NCBI RefSeq assembly: GCF_040195635.1
Contig: NZ_JBEFTX010000016.1
Coordinates: 62,001-126,000 of the forward strand
Direction of reading: 5' to 3'
Length of the DNA: 64,000 nt
From: Thermasporomyces sp040195635
Lineage (GTDB): Bacteria; Actinomycetota; Actinomycetes; Propionibacteriales; Actinopolymorphaceae
Shown: positions 1 through 7,834 of the stretch, piece by piece
Position numbering within the stretch: position 1 is the stretch's first letter
Layout: each line of letters opens with the position of its first letter
The notes under the pieces: model-generated
Database searches by the model: none
What the model was told of the DNA's origin: nothing
What the model saw: the letters and a program-made list of their open reading frames with translations, nothing else
Position numbers and translations under genes: made by a program

Positions 1-1
1 C

Positions 2-247
2 GGCCGGATCATGCGCTGGGTGTACGACCAGGACGCGTGGGCCGGCGTCAGCGTCTCCGCCGATGGCGGTGACCCGCACTGGGAGCACTACGGCCTCTCC
101 ACGTTGTGGGGAATGGTCGAGAAGGCGTACCGCTGGTGGGTCGACAGCGACCGTCCGTCGCCCGACCAGTTCGGTATGACAGTCGCGTCGTACGGACAGT
201 TCGGCTGGCTCCGCGACCGGTACTCCGGCCGGATGTGGCGGCTCTGA
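2..247 (+). CDS. 3' end of an unrecognised gene (partial)
   Basis: The frame is open from base 2 to the TGA at 245-247, so this is most likely the last 81 residues of a gene that begins before the window. An ATG at 11 lies in frame but too close to the edge to judge for a ribosome site. The visible part is rich in Trp (eight), Tyr, Asp and Gly, with no membrane segment or signal peptide. It ends in MWRL. I do not recognise the family. It converges on the PAP2 phosphatase gene, separated by a 9-bp tandem repeat. Confidence 0.5.
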   Translation, partial: GRIMRWVYDQDAWAGVSVSADGGDPHWEHYGLSTLWGMVEKAYRWWVDSDRPSPDQFGMTVASYGQFGWLRDRYSGRMWRL

Positions 248-275
248 CGCGCTGCCGGGCCCTGAGACCATGACG

Positions 276-311
276 CTTCGGCGGCTTCGGCGGCTTCGGC
301 GGCTTCGGCGG
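276..311. repeat. Four perfect 9-bp tandem repeats
   Basis: The unit CTTCGGCGG occurs four times without interruption, just beyond the stop codon of the leftward PAP2 gene and after the stop of the rightward gene. It lies in the convergent intergenic gap. It may be simple slippage; I see no coding role. Confidence 0.85.
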
Positions 312-315
312 AGGA

Positions 316-1299
316 TCAGTGCGGGCCTGTCGTGACGGCGTTTCGCCTCGACGGTCCGGGTGGCTGTGACGTGTCCCGGCTCGGCACCACATGGTGCACC
401 GTCGCGAGCACCATCACCATCACCATGCACGCGGTGCCGGCGATCCCCGCGGCTGCTCCGGAGTACGCGGCGAAGAGGCGGCGCCAGCTCAGGTTCTCCG
501 GAGCGGGGTGAGGGGTCTGATCGGTGATGCCGAGCGCGACCGCCGCGACCGTGAGCATGGCCAGGCCGGCGACGAACAGCAGGGTCAGCGCGTACGGATG
601 AGTGCCGTCTGACCAGGACGTCCCTGATGCCGGTGAACAATGCCTTTCCCTGCCGGACGGCGGAGTCGAGCGCTCTGACTCGCGCTCGGTGACGACCAGG
701 ACGAAACCGGCAGCCGCGGACCACGCACCGACGACGAGGAACGCGGCGACGGCGTCGCTCGGCCGGTGCCACCCCTCGGCGAGCGTGGCGATTCCGACGA
801 GGGCGGCGTAGCAGGTGCCGGCGAGTGCCACCCCGCCACGGAGCCGCGGCGGTAGGACGAGCACCGCGGCGACCGCCATCGAGGCGGCGACCGTGGTGTG
901 CCCACTGGGCAGGCTGTTGAGGTTGGTCTCCACCCCCTCGACGCCCAGATCCGGTCGTTCGATGACTGAGCGTTTCAGCAGCTGGGTGGTGACGTTGGCG
1001 CCCACGATGAGCAGGGTGGCGACGACGGCGAGCCGGTACCGACGTCGGGCGAGCGCGACGAACCCGATGGTGACCGTCGCGGCGATGACGGAGACCACCG
1101 TGATGGTGTTGAGGGCCCTGGTGACCAATCCGTCGACCCTGGTCTGTCCGATGGATCTGCCCAACAGGGCCACCGCGTCGAGGGTCTGACCGCCCGCGGT
1201 GCGTACGAACACCCACCAGATAACGGCAAGCGCCCCGACCTGGGCGAACGCCAACAAGACCAGCCAGACGGCAAGTGGCCAGCGGGTGCGGGACGGCAT
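316..1299 (-). CDS. PAP2-family membrane phosphatase
   Basis: A 327-residue integral membrane protein with several hydrophobic segments and the PAP2 (lipid phosphate phosphatase) motifs. The first motif reads KRSVIERP near residue 109, with five rather than the usual six residues between Lys and RP. The second is LPSGHT near residue 132. The third is GWHRPSDA, which has the nucleophilic His and partner Asp, but the SR pair normally found upstream of that His is Ala-Thr. Family members dephosphorylate lipid or isoprenoid phosphates, often undecaprenyl diphosphate, at the membrane. A hydrophilic insert near residues 205-235 precedes two more membrane segments at the C-terminus. It runs opposite to both neighbours. 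Substrate unknown. Confidence 0.8.
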   Translation of the reverse strand: MPSRTRWPLAVWLVLLAFAQVGALAVIWWVFVRTAGGQTLDAVALLGRSIGQTRVDGLVTRALNTITVVSVIAATVTIGFVALARRRYRLAVVATLLIVGANVTTQLLKRSVIERPDLGVEGVETNLNSLPSGHTTVAASMAVAAVLVLPPRLRGGVALAGTCYAALVGIATLAEGWHRPSDAVAAFLVVGAWSAAAGFVLVVTERESERSTPPSGRERHCSPASGTSWSDGTHPYALTLLFVAGLAMLTVAAVALGITDQTPHPAPENLSWRRLFAAYSGAAAGIAGTACMVMVMVLATVHHVVPSRDTSQPPGPSRRNAVTTGPH

Positions 1300-1454
1300 A
1301 CCGCCACGCTAGACGAGCCTGCGCGCGAGAAGTGCCACCATCGACGCCGTGGCACAATCGTCCGTGTTCGGCGCATGCGGGTCCGGCTGGGGGGTTTGGG
1401 CCCGGTCAAACGTCTGGCGGAAACCGGCTCTGCCGGTCCAGGGGAGGGACCACC

Positions 1455-2069
1455 ATGGAGCGCCGCAAGGTGCCCACGCTGTCGACGCAGGAGCGCACGA
1501 TCATTCTCGTGGGCGTGATCGCGGCCGCGATGGCCACGACGTTCGTTCTGGCCGCCGTCTTCGCCAGCAGCGGGTCGAGCACACAGGCACGTCTGGACGC
1601 CACGGCGGCGACGCCCACCGCGTCGACCACACGGGCGACACCCGCTGCCGACTCCGCACGTACTCGCAGCACCGCGAGGGCGACCTCACCCTCACCCACC
1701 GCGTCCCGTCGGTCCTCCGCGGCAGGTGTCGCACCGGATCGCGGTCGTGACCGGCCCACCGTGACCTTCCGGCCGGCGAGCAGCTGGGACGACGGATACG
1801 TGGGCGTCGTCACGATCACCAACACGACCGCGGCACCGTTGACGTGGCAGCTCAGCTTCGAGCTCCACGATGCCGAGATCGACGACGTGTGGCAGGCCAC
1901 CCTGGACCAGTCCGACTCCGGTGTCGTGGTCGCGCAGGGCCTCGACTACAACGCGGTCGTCGCGCCCGGCGAACGAGTGGAGTTCGGCTTCCGCGCCGAG
2001 GGCACCGACCGACCACGGGTCGGTGACTGCACCCTCAACGGCCAGTCCTGCCGCATCCGACGCGGCTGA
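1455..2069 (+). CDS. Membrane-anchored protein with a CBM2-like cellulose-binding domain
   Basis: 204 residues from the ATG at 1455, which follows a GGGAGG ribosome site at about 1442-1447. Layout: short cytoplasmic N-terminus, one membrane helix (about residues 17-38), a Ser/Thr/Ala/Arg-rich linker to about residue 95, then a domain resembling carbohydrate-binding module family 2. CBM2 features seen are a Trp in SSWDDGY, GVVTITNTT, TWQLSFEL, VWQATL, a pG-x-x-VEFGF strand and a final CTLNGQSC. The usual N-terminal Cys of CBM2 is absent, so the terminal Cys pair may bond to each other. There is no catalytic domain, so a role in displaying a polysaccharide-binding module on the cell surface is inferred. 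It stands alone, diverging from the PAP2 gene. Confidence 0.75.
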   Translation: MERRKVPTLSTQERTIILVGVIAAAMATTFVLAAVFASSGSSTQARLDATAATPTASTTRATPAADSARTRSTARATSPSPTASRRSSAAGVAPDRGRDRPTVTFRPASSWDDGYVGVVTITNTTAAPLTWQLSFELHDAEIDDVWQATLDQSDSGVVVAQGLDYNAVVAPGERVEFGFRAEGTDRPRVGDCTLNGQSCRIRRG

Positions 2070-2115
2070 CTGACAGAGCTTTGCTCGCCGGGCAGACGAG
2101 CCTCTCCTGAGCGGT

Positions 2116-2307
2116 GAATGACCACGCTGCCCATGCCTGTACCACCATGCACAGGTGTCGACGCCTGTCTGGATACCGCAGACTCACTCAGCGTGGTCAT
2201 TTGCGCGGGACAGGCATGGGCAGCGTGGTCATTTGCGCGGGACAGGCATGGGCAGCGTGGTCATTCGCCCGGCTTTGCGGCGGTCAGGCATGGGCAGCGT
2301 GGTCATT
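2116..2307. repeat. Dispersed GAATGACCACG inverted-repeat element with duplicated right arms
   Basis: The left arm at 2116-2140 begins GAATGACCACGCTGCCCATG. Its reverse complement occurs three times to the right, at about 2210-2233, 2242-2265 and 2284-2307. A further half-copy of the GCGTGGTCATT end lies at 2191-2201. A 32-bp unit is tandemly repeated at 2191-2222 and 2223-2254. Related single-copy elements with long perfect arms occur at 45527-45621 and 58191-58277. All lie between genes. The last arm ends about 11 bases from the stop codon of the GH35 gene, so it could act as its terminator. The 248-base gap between genes holds nothing else that I see. Confidence 0.85.
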
Positions 2308-2318
2308 TGCGGCGGCCG

Positions 2319-4730
2319 TCAGGTCCAGGTCACGGTCACGCCATCGCCAACCTCCCCGGACGTGGCGCGGACGAGCTGCAGACCGGCTTCCGTCCACACC
2401 TCGGCCGGCCCGTCGACGGCGAGCTTCCGGTCGGACTCGAACGCCGCGACAAGAGAGCCTTGACGCGGAGTGAACCGCACCGAATCCCCTTGCAGGGAAG
2501 CGATCTCACTCGTGGCATAGGCGAGCCGCGCACCGTCGAACGCCAGGTCGACCGGCAGCATGAGGCCACGCCGTCCCGGCAGCGAAACCTGATGCCCGCC
2601 GAACAGCGGCCGGCCGTTCTCGGTCAGCCCGAAGACCGCGTCGTAGCCCTCGAGGTTCAACGCGTGGATGAAGCGCTCGCCGGCGTCGTTCGCGGTCGAG
2701 GTGATGAGCAGGCTCGCCCGTTCGGCGTCGTGGCGCAGGGCTGGCGCGCAGCCCAACCGTTCGACGGCACTGCGGTAGAACCCGATGTCGCTACCGGGAT
2801 AGCTGGTGGTGAGGACGACCGCCCGGCCGTTGCCGACGGGAATGTCGAAGCCGCATCCGTGGCCGGAGTCGTACTCATACACCACGACGTCACCGCGCTC
2901 GGCGTCGAAGAGTTGCGCGTAGGAGACCGCCACCTCCGGGCGCGGTGCCGCCCAACCCCTGGCGCAGACCGAGAGGAAGTACGCATGGTCGCCCTGACGG
3001 AAACCCTGCGGGACAAGGCCGAGCGCGTCGCGCAGGACCGTGCACTCCCGACCTTCCAGGTCGTACGACGGAACCTCGCCGACGAGCAGCAGCTTCCCGC
3101 CACCGGACAGGTACGCCGCGAGCGACTCCTGTACCCGCGCGTCGAGATAGCGCGCGGTCGCGAGCACCAGAACGGGTACGGCCTCCGTCCCGAGGGGTGT
3201 GTTCTGCAGGTCGACAGCACCGTGCCGGTAGCCGGCGAGCAGCAGCGCGCGCGCCATCAGCTGGCCCGGTCCGCCGAACCGGTACCGGGAGAGGTTGTCG
3301 ACGATCTCCCGCATCGCCGTGCCCTGCGGGTAGACCGACTCGGTCATGAAGTAGTCGGGGATGAACCCCATCGCGAGGTCGTCGTGTTCCTCGTCCATCG
3401 TGGCGAGCTTCGCCGCGACCGCGCGCACGGCGTGCACGACCTCGGCCGTACGCGGATATGTCAACCCCAGTTGGCCTTCCGGGCCCACCGGCGCTCCCAC
3501 GCCGTGCCGTTCGCCGGTGAAGCTGATCCGGTCGTTGCCGTCACCGACCGGCATGTCGAGGCGTGGGTTGATGCCGCCTGCGAACAGGTAGTAGTTGATC
3601 AGCCGGTTGCCCTGGGCAACGCAGAGCCGGGTCTTGAGGTCGATCGTCGAGGGGTCGTGCAGGTGGGTGAGGTCGCGACCGTAGTCACCGTCCCCGGCTT
3701 CGAACTCGAGCGACGTGAGCGGCTGGTCGGAGTCCTGCACGGCGTCGCCGAACGCGTTGATCAGGTAGAGGTCCGCGGCGTTACGGGTCGTGAGGTCGCC
3801 GAGGTAGTGGTCGGAACCGGCCAACATGCCGGGTAGCCCGGAGTAGCTGTCCATCAGTTGGCTGATGCCGATCGGGTAGTCCCAGGCGCGTCCGTGTCCG
3901 GTGCCATGGATGTTGACGAAGAACGGGACGCCCGTGACGCCTTCGGCCTCGGCGTACTCCCGCAGCGTCGCGAAGTAGCGCGCGAACCGATCGCGCATGT
4001 AGGTGCCGAGATCGGCCATCAGGGCGGGTGCGTAGTCCTCGCGCGGCGACCTGATGCCTTCGGCGCGTGCGGCGGCGTCGGTGAGGTCGAAGGGGTAGCG
4101 CGCGGCGAGTGCGTCCGCGTCATACCGCTGACCCAACCAGCGGGCGAGGTCGTCCAGCAGGTGGTCGGTGAGGTCGGGGGAGTTCGTCACCCATGACAGC
4201 ATCCCGACCTCGTTGTCGAGTTGGACGCCGATGATGGGCCCACCGTTCGTCACCAGGCGCGATGCCAGCACCGGCATGACCGCGGCGTACCACTTCCTGG
4301 CTTCGGCGAGGTACGCCGGCGCGAGGTAGTCAACAGTGCGGCTCGTCACCCGCGCTCCGTCCCAGGTCACCGGGTGGATCTCGGGGTTCTCGGTGTAGAG
4401 CCGGAACGGCAGGCCCTCGTTCTTGAGCTCGGCCATCAGGAACGGCCCGGGACGGGCGAGGAAGTACAACCCGCGTTCGGCGCACATGTCGATGAACGCG
4501 CCGAGGTCGAGCTCTGGCCGGGTCCGGCCATCGAGGTCGAAGCTGCCGTCGGGCTTCTCGTGACAGAGCCACGGAATGTACGACGCCGCGGTGTCGCAAC
4601 CAGCCGCCACGAGCTTGTCGAGTCGGTCCCCCCAGTCCTCGCGGGCCAGGCGGAAGTAGTGCACCTCCCCACCGAGCAGGACGCGAGGTGAACCGTCGAT
4701 CACGATGCGCTTGCGGCTGATCTCGATCAC
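2319..4730 (-). CDS. Glycoside hydrolase family 35 (beta-galactosidase-like), cytoplasmic
   Basis: 803 residues from a GTG at 4730. An AAGGAG site (complement of 4738-4743) lies six bases before it, which favours this start over upstream ATGs at 4763 and 4796. The N-terminal (beta/alpha)8 barrel has the GH35 hallmarks: GGEVHYFRL, YIPWLCHE, ARPGPFLMAELKNEGLP and PIIGVQLDNEVG, whose Glu (about residue 174) is the expected acid/base. LTSLEFEAGDG (Glu 342 or 344) is the likely nucleophile strand. The rest is beta-rich domains. No signal peptide, so it should act in the cytoplasm on imported oligosaccharides. GH35 enzymes mostly remove terminal beta-galactose; the exact substrate cannot be read here. 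It diverges from a LacI regulator and oligosaccharide-type ABC importer, with a LacI-type operator between them. Confidence 0.85.
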   Translation of the reverse strand: MIEISRKRIVIDGSPRVLLGGEVHYFRLAREDWGDRLDKLVAAGCDTAASYIPWLCHEKPDGSFDLDGRTRPELDLGAFIDMCAERGLYFLARPGPFLMAELKNEGLPFRLYTENPEIHPVTWDGARVTSRTVDYLAPAYLAEARKWYAAVMPVLASRLVTNGGPIIGVQLDNEVGMLSWVTNSPDLTDHLLDDLARWLGQRYDADALAARYPFDLTDAAARAEGIRSPREDYAPALMADLGTYMRDRFARYFATLREYAEAEGVTGVPFFVNIHGTGHGRAWDYPIGISQLMDSYSGLPGMLAGSDHYLGDLTTRNAADLYLINAFGDAVQDSDQPLTSLEFEAGDGDYGRDLTHLHDPSTIDLKTRLCVAQGNRLINYYLFAGGINPRLDMPVGDGNDRISFTGERHGVGAPVGPEGQLGLTYPRTAEVVHAVRAVAAKLATMDEEHDDLAMGFIPDYFMTESVYPQGTAMREIVDNLSRYRFGGPGQLMARALLLAGYRHGAVDLQNTPLGTEAVPVLVLATARYLDARVQESLAAYLSGGGKLLLVGEVPSYDLEGRECTVLRDALGLVPQGFRQGDHAYFLSVCARGWAAPRPEVAVSYAQLFDAERGDVVVYEYDSGHGCGFDIPVGNGRAVVLTTSYPGSDIGFYRSAVERLGCAPALRHDAERASLLITSTANDAGERFIHALNLEGYDAVFGLTENGRPLFGGHQVSLPGRRGLMLPVDLAFDGARLAYATSEIASLQGDSVRFTPRQGSLVAAFESDRKLAVDGPAEVWTEAGLQLVRATSGEVGDGVTVTWT

Positions 4731-4795
4731 GAAACGCTCCTTCACAGCCTCTTGCGGGTGCATTGCTCGGTCGTTACGATCCTGAAAACTTTGCA

Positions 4796-4811
4796 CTGCA
4801 AACGTTTACCG
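4796..4811. promoter_or_regulatory. Candidate LacI-type operator in the divergent promoter
   Basis: CTGCAAACGTTTACCG is a near-palindrome centred on the CG at 4803-4804, with a perfect AAACGTTT core. This is the usual shape of LacI/GalR operators. It sits 66 bases upstream of the GH35 start and 52 upstream of the LacI start. A looser related half-site (AACACGTT) lies at 4813-4820. The region is locally AT-rich compared with its surroundings. Binding by the adjacent LacI protein, controlling both directions, is inferred. Confidence 0.65.
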
Positions 4812-4862
4812 CAACACGTTACACGGCCGCCTGACCGGCCTGTGAACGTCGACAGGATGGCG

Positions 4863-5930
4863 ATGGGCAAACGAGGTCCGACCTTGCACGAGATCGCGGC
4901 GGATGCCGGGGTCTCGATCGCGACCGTGTCGCGGGTCGCGCGAGGAGTGGGCCAGGTGTCACCCGCCACCCGGCGCAAGGTCCAGGAGGCGATCGACAAG
5001 TACCACTTCCGGCCGAGCCACGCCGGACGCGCGCTCGTCGAACGTCGGCACTCCGCGCTCGGCATCGTCTTCCCCGGCTTGTCCGGGCCCTACTACTCCG
5101 ATGTCATCAACGGCTTCGAGGAAGAGGCCATCAACGCCCGAGTGAGTGTCCTCATCATGGGCACACACTTCCTGCGGCAGTCCGTCGACATGGTCCTCGA
5201 CATGGCCGACCGCGTGGACGGTCTCGCGGTCATGGGCGGAGTGATCCCGGAAAAGGCCGTCCGTCGCCTCACCGACCGCGGTGAACCCGTTGTCCTGTTG
5301 GCGAGCGGCCCGATGGTCGGCGTTGCGACCGTACGTACGGAGAACACCGCCGCAATGGCGCGGCTCACCACCCACCTGCTGGCCGACCACGGCTACGAGC
5401 AGCTGGTCTTCGTCGGCAACCCCGACGGGTCACCGGACGCCACTGCGAGGTGGCAGGGTTTCCTGCAGGCGCACAGGCGTACCGGGGCCGAACCCCCAGG
5501 TGAGCCGATCCGGACGGGACTCCAACAGTCACACGGGTTCATCGCTGTCAGCAGGTTGCTCGACGACGGCGAGCAACCACGCGCGATCGTCTGTGCGAAC
5601 GACGAAACCGCCCTTGGCGCCGTCGTCGCCGTCATGGACCGCGGGCTGCGGGTGCCCGAGGACATCGCGGTCACCGGGTTCGACGACATCCCGATGGCTG
5701 GGCTCATGGCGTCCGGCCTCACCACCGTCCACCAACCCATGCGGGAGCTCGGCGCCGAGACGGCGCGACAACTCCTTCGCCATGTGGAGGGACAGATCGA
5801 TGCGTCACTCGACCGCGTGCTCGAGACGCAGGTCGTGATCCGCGGCAGCTGCGGCTGCGGTGCGGACGAGTACGGGGATGCACGGCTCCACGGGGGATCG
5901 TTAGCAAAGCGATCCAGGAGGACTACGTGA
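4863..5930 (+). CDS. LacI/GalR-family transcriptional regulator
   Basis: 355 residues from ATG 4863 (MGKRGPTLHEIA); ATG 4857 is equally in frame and 4863 is better spaced from ACAGG at 4852-4856. The N-terminal helix-turn-helix reads TLHEIAADAGVSIATVSRVARG, cut here at its ends, and the hinge helix includes HAGRALVERR. A periplasmic-binding-protein-like ligand domain follows, with LGIVFPGLSGPYYSD, VCANDETALGAV and VTGFDDIPMAG. The ligand is probably a galactoside or the oligosaccharide taken up by the transporter whose first gene it overlaps (GTGA at 5927-5930). The C-terminus ends in a short Cys-rich GSCGCG segment seen in many LacI members. Likely represses both the operon and the divergent GH35 gene. 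Confidence 0.9.
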   Translation: MGKRGPTLHEIAADAGVSIATVSRVARGVGQVSPATRRKVQEAIDKYHFRPSHAGRALVERRHSALGIVFPGLSGPYYSDVINGFEEEAINARVSVLIMGTHFLRQSVDMVLDMADRVDGLAVMGGVIPEKAVRRLTDRGEPVVLLASGPMVGVATVRTENTAAMARLTTHLLADHGYEQLVFVGNPDGSPDATARWQGFLQAHRRTGAEPPGEPIRTGLQQSHGFIAVSRLLDDGEQPRAIVCANDETALGAVVAVMDRGLRVPEDIAVTGFDDIPMAGLMASGLTTVHQPMRELGAETARQLLRHVEGQIDASLDRVLETQVVIRGSCGCGADEYGDARLHGGSLAKRSRRTT

Positions 5931-7612
5931 ATAGACGAGCTCGGGCACGATGGACGGTCGCCGGCTTGCTGTCACTTGCGGTGACGGTGGCGGGCGCCGC
6001 GTGTGCTTCGCCAGGTAGTGAGCAGAAGCCGGAATCGGCCGCCAAAGGCATGATCCCCCAGCTCAGCCTTGGGAAGTTCAGCGAGCTGGAAACCCCGCAG
6101 CGCATCTTCAATCCGTATCTACCGACCACGAGCACCACCTCGTGGACCTTCGAGTCGTTGTTCGACATCAACGAAATAAGCTGTGAGGCCAAGCCCCTGC
6201 TGGGCACGTCGCACGAGTGGCAGGACCCGGCCACTCTCGTCGTCGAAACCCGATCGGGAGTGAAGTGGTCCGATGGGCAGCCGTTCAGCGCAAAGGACGT
6301 CGAGTTCACGTTCAACATGCTCAAGGCCGCGCCGGCGTTCGACTTCCAAGGTCTCTGGCAGAAGCTCGAGAGCGTCACCGCGGACAGCGACAGCCAGGTG
6401 ACGTTCTCCTTCAAGGATGCCGCGGTACCGACGTTCAACCAGATTGCCGAAGGCGTGCCGATCGTCCCTGAGCACATCTGGTCGAAGCAGGACGACGTGG
6501 AGAAGTTCACCAACCCGGATGCCGTCGGGACTGGTGCGTTCAAGGTCAAGAGCATCAACCCACAGCAGCTCATCCTCGAACGCAACCCGGACTACTGGCA
6601 GGCGGACAAGATCAAGGTCCAGCAGCTGAAGTTCACCAAGCCGACCGGTAGTGCCGAGGTCGAGAAGCTCCAGCTCAGTCGGGGAGAGTTCGACTGGGCT
6701 GCGATGTTCGTACCGGACATCGAGAAGACCTATGTCGCGAAGGATCCCGAGCACAACAAGTACTGGTTCGCCTCGGGCGGCAACATCAGCCTCTACATGA
6801 ACCTCACCAAGAAGCCGTTCGACGACGTGGAGTTCCGTCGCGCGCTGACCTACGCGATCGACAAGGACGAGATCAAGGAGAAGCCGCAGTTCGGCTATGT
6901 CGAGACCGCGAGCCAGACCGGTCTGACCTACTCCCTGCACGACGAGTGGATGGCGCCGGGCATCGAGGACAAGGGCTACGTGCCCTTCGATCCTGAAGAG
7001 GCCAAGCGGATTCTCGCCGAAGCGGGATACGAGGCCGGCCCTGGCGGCAAGTTGCTCGGCAAGGACGGCAAGCCGCTGCCCTCCTTCACGTTCAAGGTGC
7101 AGGCCGGCTGGGTCGACTGGATCCAGGCGGCGCAGATCATCGAGAAGAACCTCAAGGCCATCGGCATCACCATGAGGGTGCAGAACTCCAACCCCGATGT
7201 GGTGGGGGAGGACGTCGGGTCCGGCAACTTCGACATGGCGTTTGGCGTGTTCGGCGGCGACTGCAACCTCTACAGCGCCTACCACGACCCGTTCGCAAGC
7301 AGCCAGACCGCGCCGATCGGTAAGCCGGCGCCGACCAACATGATCCGGTGGAAGGACGCCGAAACCGACGAGCTGCTCGACCAGCTCGTCAAGGCCGAAG
7401 ATGAGGCCGCACAGAAGGAGATCGTGCACGGACTCCAGCAGATGATGGTGGAGAAGGTGCCGACCATCCCGCTCTGGTACGGCGCCAAGTGGTTCGAATA
7501 CCGCACGGAAAATGCGGTGGGGTGGCCCAGCGAGGAGGATCCGTACGCCGGGTCGGGTGACTCCCTCGAGATCATGACTCACCTGCGTCCCCCGGGAGAC
7601 AGCGGTAGCTGA
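5927..7612 (+). CDS. ABC transporter substrate-binding lipoprotein (SBP_bac_5, Opp/Dpp type)
   Basis: 561 residues from a GTG at 5927, placed by AGGAGGA at 5916-5922 and by the GTGA overlap with the LacI gene. The N-terminus is a lipoprotein-type signal: Arg-rich start, hydrophobic core, AGAAC with the candidate lipidated Cys at about residue 26, although Gly rather than Leu sits at the -3 position. The mature part has cluster 5 binding-protein motifs such as WSDGQPFSAKDVEFTFN, GTGAFKVKS and VEFRRALTYAIDKD. These proteins bind oligopeptides or, in many carbohydrate users, oligosaccharides; the GH35 and LacI neighbours favour sugar. It delivers cargo to the permeases encoded next, across a 222-base gap holding a strong stem-loop. 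Confidence 0.9.
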   Translation: MNRRARARWTVAGLLSLAVTVAGAACASPGSEQKPESAAKGMIPQLSLGKFSELETPQRIFNPYLPTTSTTSWTFESLFDINEISCEAKPLLGTSHEWQDPATLVVETRSGVKWSDGQPFSAKDVEFTFNMLKAAPAFDFQGLWQKLESVTADSDSQVTFSFKDAAVPTFNQIAEGVPIVPEHIWSKQDDVEKFTNPDAVGTGAFKVKSINPQQLILERNPDYWQADKIKVQQLKFTKPTGSAEVEKLQLSRGEFDWAAMFVPDIEKTYVAKDPEHNKYWFASGGNISLYMNLTKKPFDDVEFRRALTYAIDKDEIKEKPQFGYVETASQTGLTYSLHDEWMAPGIEDKGYVPFDPEEAKRILAEAGYEAGPGGKLLGKDGKPLPSFTFKVQAGWVDWIQAAQIIEKNLKAIGITMRVQNSNPDVVGEDVGSGNFDMAFGVFGGDCNLYSAYHDPFASSQTAPIGKPAPTNMIRWKDAETDELLDQLVKAEDEAAQKEIVHGLQQMMVEKVPTIPLWYGAKWFEYRTENAVGWPSEEDPYAGSGDSLEIMTHLRPPGDSGS

Positions 7613-7620
7613 GGATCCTG

Positions 7621-7657
7621 GACATGAGGCCGGGCGGCATCCGGCCGGCCTCATGTC
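7621..7657 (+). terminator. Stem-loop between binding-protein and permease genes
   Basis: A perfect 13-bp stem (GACATGAGGCCGG at 7621-7633 with its complement at 7645-7657) encloses an 11-base loop, eight bases after the binding-protein stop codon. There is no T tract. In other sugar importer operons such stem-loops protect the upstream mRNA or attenuate read-through, giving much more binding protein than permease. That role is inferred. The remaining gap up to 7834 shows only the GAGGGA ribosome site of the permease. Confidence 0.7.
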
Positions 7658-7834
7658 GGTCGCCCAGACACTCGGCCGCTGCGCAGGCGGACCCGAGGCT
7701 GTGCTCGTAGCGTTGGGCACAGCTCGGGCCCGCCGCCTGCGAGGTCGTCGTGCGCTCTGGACAACACGCGAATCCCGCGACAGGGCGACCAAGGGAGTGC
7801 GAGCTATGAGAGCGCGAGCAATGAGAGGGAGCGC

